Assembly (NCBI RefSeq): GCF_028464145.1
Contig: NZ_JAQPCG010000006.1
Coordinates: 62,001-126,000, forward strand
Direction of reading: 5' to 3'
DNA from: Maribacter sp. PR1
GTDB taxonomy: Bacteria > Bacteroidota > Bacteroidia > Flavobacteriales > Flavobacteriaceae
DNA length: 64,000 bases
Part shown: positions 62,370 through 64,000 of the stretch, one piece after another
How positions within the stretch are numbered: the stretch's first letter is position 1
How the letters are laid out: each line of letters starts with the position of its first letter
Notes under the pieces: generated by a model
Told to the model about the DNA's origin: nothing
The model's database searches: none
What the model saw: the letters and a program-made list of their open reading frames with translations, nothing else
Program-made: the position numbers and the translations under genes

Positions 62370-62693
62370 TTTTCTGTATTGTATTGCAATTTTGACCTAG
62401 AAAATCACATGGACAAAACTATGTTGTGTAATACTGAAATAGCGTTGTAAATCAAGTTTTAATGAAATCACTTCGTTTTATTCCGCCTTAAGACAGTTTT
62501 TCGAGCAATAAGAGACAAACATTTATTACTATATCCTATATACAGAGGTTACGAATGATTGGAAGTTTAGGATAACATAAAAACTTATGGCTAGCACATT
62601 CAAATTTTTCTATTTGAATATTAACAAATCATGATTCTAAAAAAGCATAATTGTATAATGATAAAGAACAACATATTTACCTAAATTGCCATT
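62370..62693. other. 324-bp intergenic region without a gene
   Basis: A+T-rich spacer between divergent genes. No ORF, RNA gene or terminator stands out, and no good -7 box was found for either flank. CAAATTTTTCTATTTG near 62610 is a short imperfect hairpin. Confidence 0.6.
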
Positions 62694-63701
62694 ATGGAAA
62701 GTGCCTTGGTTAGCATTCTTATACCCTTTAAAAACACCTCAGAATATTTAAATGAGTGCCTATCTTCAATTCTTAATCAATCTTATACCCATTGGGAGGT
62801 TATTTCGGTAGATGACCATTCCAAAGATGAAAGCTTAGAAATAGTCGAAGAGTTTTCACGTAAGGATTCGAGGATCAAAGTTTTGTTCAATTCCGGAAAA
62901 GGAGTTATCGCAGCACTAAGAACTGGCTATGCCGAGTCCCGAGGTACATTAATCACAAGAATGGATTCGGATGATATGATGACGCCTAACCGATTGGAAA
63001 CCATGGTTGTTTCGCTAAAAAAAAATGGTAGCGGGCATGTTGCCGTAGGACAAGTAAAATATTTTTCTTCCCGGGGAATAAGTAATGGCTATGATCGCTA
63101 TGAGAAATGGTTGAATAAATTAACGGCCGAAGGTAAAAATTATGACGAAATCTATAAGGAATGTGTCATCCCCTCCCCTTGCTGGATGGTCCATAGAACA
63201 GATTTTGAGAACTGTGGAGGCTTTCAACCTGACAGATATCCTGAGGATTATGACCTTACATTTCGTTTTTATGAAAAAGGTTTAAATGTAATTCCATGTG
63301 AACAAGTTTTGCTACTTTGGAGGGATTATGATTATCGTACCTCCCGGACCAGTGAGCTTTATGCACAAAACTACTTCCTGGACATAAAACTGCACTATTT
63401 TTTAAAACTGGATTATGTTCACACCCGACCATTGGTAGTTTGGGGCGCAGGTAATAAAGGTAAAAAAATAGCAAAATCTTTACTAAAGAAAGGAATTGAT
63501 TTTGAATGGATCTGTGACAACCCAAATAAAATTGGAAAAAATATCTATGGTAAGGAAATGCTTTCTTTCCAAGTATTGGAAACCATGGAAAACTCCCAAA
63601 GCATTATCACGGTTGCAAATGAAAATGCTCAGCGGGAAATAAGATCCTACTTTCAAAAAAAGGACATGTTCCATATGGCCGACTATTTCTTCTTTTGTTA
63701 A
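62694..63701 (+). CDS. GT2 glycosyltransferase with C-terminal Rossmann-like domain
   Basis: A 335-aa GT-A fold glycosyltransferase: VSILIPFKNTSEYLNECLSS, WEVISVDDHSKDESLEIVEE, the metal-binding DxD in TRMDSDDMM near residue 90, and SPCWMVHRTDFENCGGF followed by YPEDYDLTFRF as acceptor and catalytic region. After residue 238 a second domain begins with VVWGAGNKGKKIAKSLLKKG, a glycine-rich nucleotide-binding loop, and continues FEWICDNPNKIGKNIYGKEM. Such a domain is sometimes attached to sugar-modifying enzymes. Donor and acceptor are unknown. A decayed copy of its 5' end lies at 61153. Confidence 0.9.
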   Translation: MESALVSILIPFKNTSEYLNECLSSILNQSYTHWEVISVDDHSKDESLEIVEEFSRKDSRIKVLFNSGKGVIAALRTGYAESRGTLITRMDSDDMMTPNRLETMVVSLKKNGSGHVAVGQVKYFSSRGISNGYDRYEKWLNKLTAEGKNYDEIYKECVIPSPCWMVHRTDFENCGGFQPDRYPEDYDLTFRFYEKGLNVIPCEQVLLLWRDYDYRTSRTSELYAQNYFLDIKLHYFLKLDYVHTRPLVVWGAGNKGKKIAKSLLKKGIDFEWICDNPNKIGKNIYGKEMLSFQVLETMENSQSIITVANENAQREIRSYFQKKDMFHMADYFFFC

Positions 63702-63767
63702 ATTTGAAACTCCAATACATAATCAAGAATAAAACAATCACCCTCTTCGATCTAAATACAAAATAAG

Positions 63768-63775
63768 TATCTTTG
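63768..63775 (+). promoter_or_regulatory. -7 promoter element of the BatA-like gene
   Basis: TATCTTTG matches TAnnTTTG exactly, 17 nt before the ATG at 63793. Confidence 0.55.
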
Positions 63776-63792
63776 GGCAATCTTAAAAAGGA

Positions 63793-64000
63793 ATGCAGTT
63801 TAAATATCCAGAACTTCTTTGGGCCCTTCTCCTACTTATCATTCCCATAATTATTCATCTTTTTCAACTTCGCAGGTTTAAAAAAACACCTTTTACCAAC
63901 GTAAAGTTGTTGAAAAAAGTAGTCTCTGAATCGAGAAAGAGTAGTATCCTAAAAAAATGGCTGATTTTGCTAGCCAGATTAGGCATTTTTACAAGTTTAA
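63793..64000 (+). CDS. BatA-domain membrane protein (partial, runs off window end)
   Basis: The first 69 codons of a gene. MQFKYPELLWALLLLIIPII followed by IHLFQLRRFKKTPFTNVKLL is the aerotolerance-regulator N-terminal (BatA) signature: one membrane segment, then a basic FxxRRxxxxxFxNVxxL motif, then a second segment (KWLILLARLGIFTSL). Full-length relatives in this phylum are large (often about 650 aa) membrane proteins, some with a von Willebrand A-like domain. Only the start is visible, so the complete architecture is unknown. Confidence 0.88.
   Translation, partial: MQFKYPELLWALLLLIIPIIIHLFQLRRFKKTPFTNVKLLKKVVSESRKSSILKKWLILLARLGIFTSL

Overview
The window comes from a marine-type flavobacterium (phylum Bacteroidota, very probably family Flavobacteriaceae). 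Five things point there. The DNA is A+T-rich. Several genes are preceded by the Bacteroidota -7 box TAnnTTTG instead of a sigma70 promoter, and Shine-Dalgarno sites are scarce. Many signal peptides end in Ala-Gln. DUF4249 lipoproteins sit beside a TonB-dependent receptor. The ftsK-lolA-lptF-ribB block and the CzcA-TolC fusion are also typical of the group. No phage, plasmid, IS element or CRISPR array was seen.

Layout. 1-3.6 kb: ilvD and ilvB (ilvB cut by the window start), behind a transcription attenuator with an Ile/Val-rich leader peptide. 3.6-7.1 kb: a 5-oxoprolinase operon, Nramp-like transporter then pxpA-pxpB-pxpC, on the same strand and reading toward the ilv attenuator. 7.3-9.6 kb: a zinc-ribbon protein with a possible nuclease fold, a GldL-like membrane protein and a Tat-exported HisC-like aminotransferase. 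9.55-14.3 kb: intact yifB followed, downstream of its 3' end, by two decayed partial copies of that 3' end. A PIG-L deacetylase gene and an A+T-rich SDR gene lie between the copies.

14.3-23.3 kb: an outer-membrane operon made of a secreted protein of unknown function, a frameshifted TonB receptor, three tandem DUF4249 lipoproteins and an MG2/plug-like protein. 23.4-31.1 kb: penicillin acylase family enzyme, DsbD-like protein, tilS, pabB and an FMN reductase. 31.2-38.7 kb: a DUF1624-type acyltransferase, a CDGSH protein, lpdA, an Lrp regulator divergent from a methionine gamma-lyase-like gene plus nhaC, then tpx and dgkA. 38.7-46 kb: ftsK, lolA, an LptF/G permease, ribB with a degenerate RibA half, a DegT aminotransferase and a small conserved protein.

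46.1-55.2 kb: a plus-strand run that joins heavy-metal efflux (His-rich exported protein, CzcA-TolC fusion, lipoprotein adaptor) to a thioredoxin-ApbE-DUF4266-DUF3570 cassette. 55.2-60.7 kb: a second tripartite RND pump of the AcrB type. 60.9-61.0 kb: tRNA-Ser(UGA). 61-64 kb: a decayed glycosyltransferase start, a secreted cadherin-like protein with a domain inserted in it, an intact GT2 glycosyltransferase and the first 69 codons of a BatA-type membrane protein.

The parts judged most worth follow-up are the stacked yifB 3'-end copies, the Trx-ApbE-DUF4266-DUF3570 cassette next to the metal pump, the CzcA-TolC fusion with an internal signal peptide, the non-canonical Nramp protein in the oxoprolinase operon, and the ilv attenuator. 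All identifications rest on reading motifs and context by eye. No database search was run.
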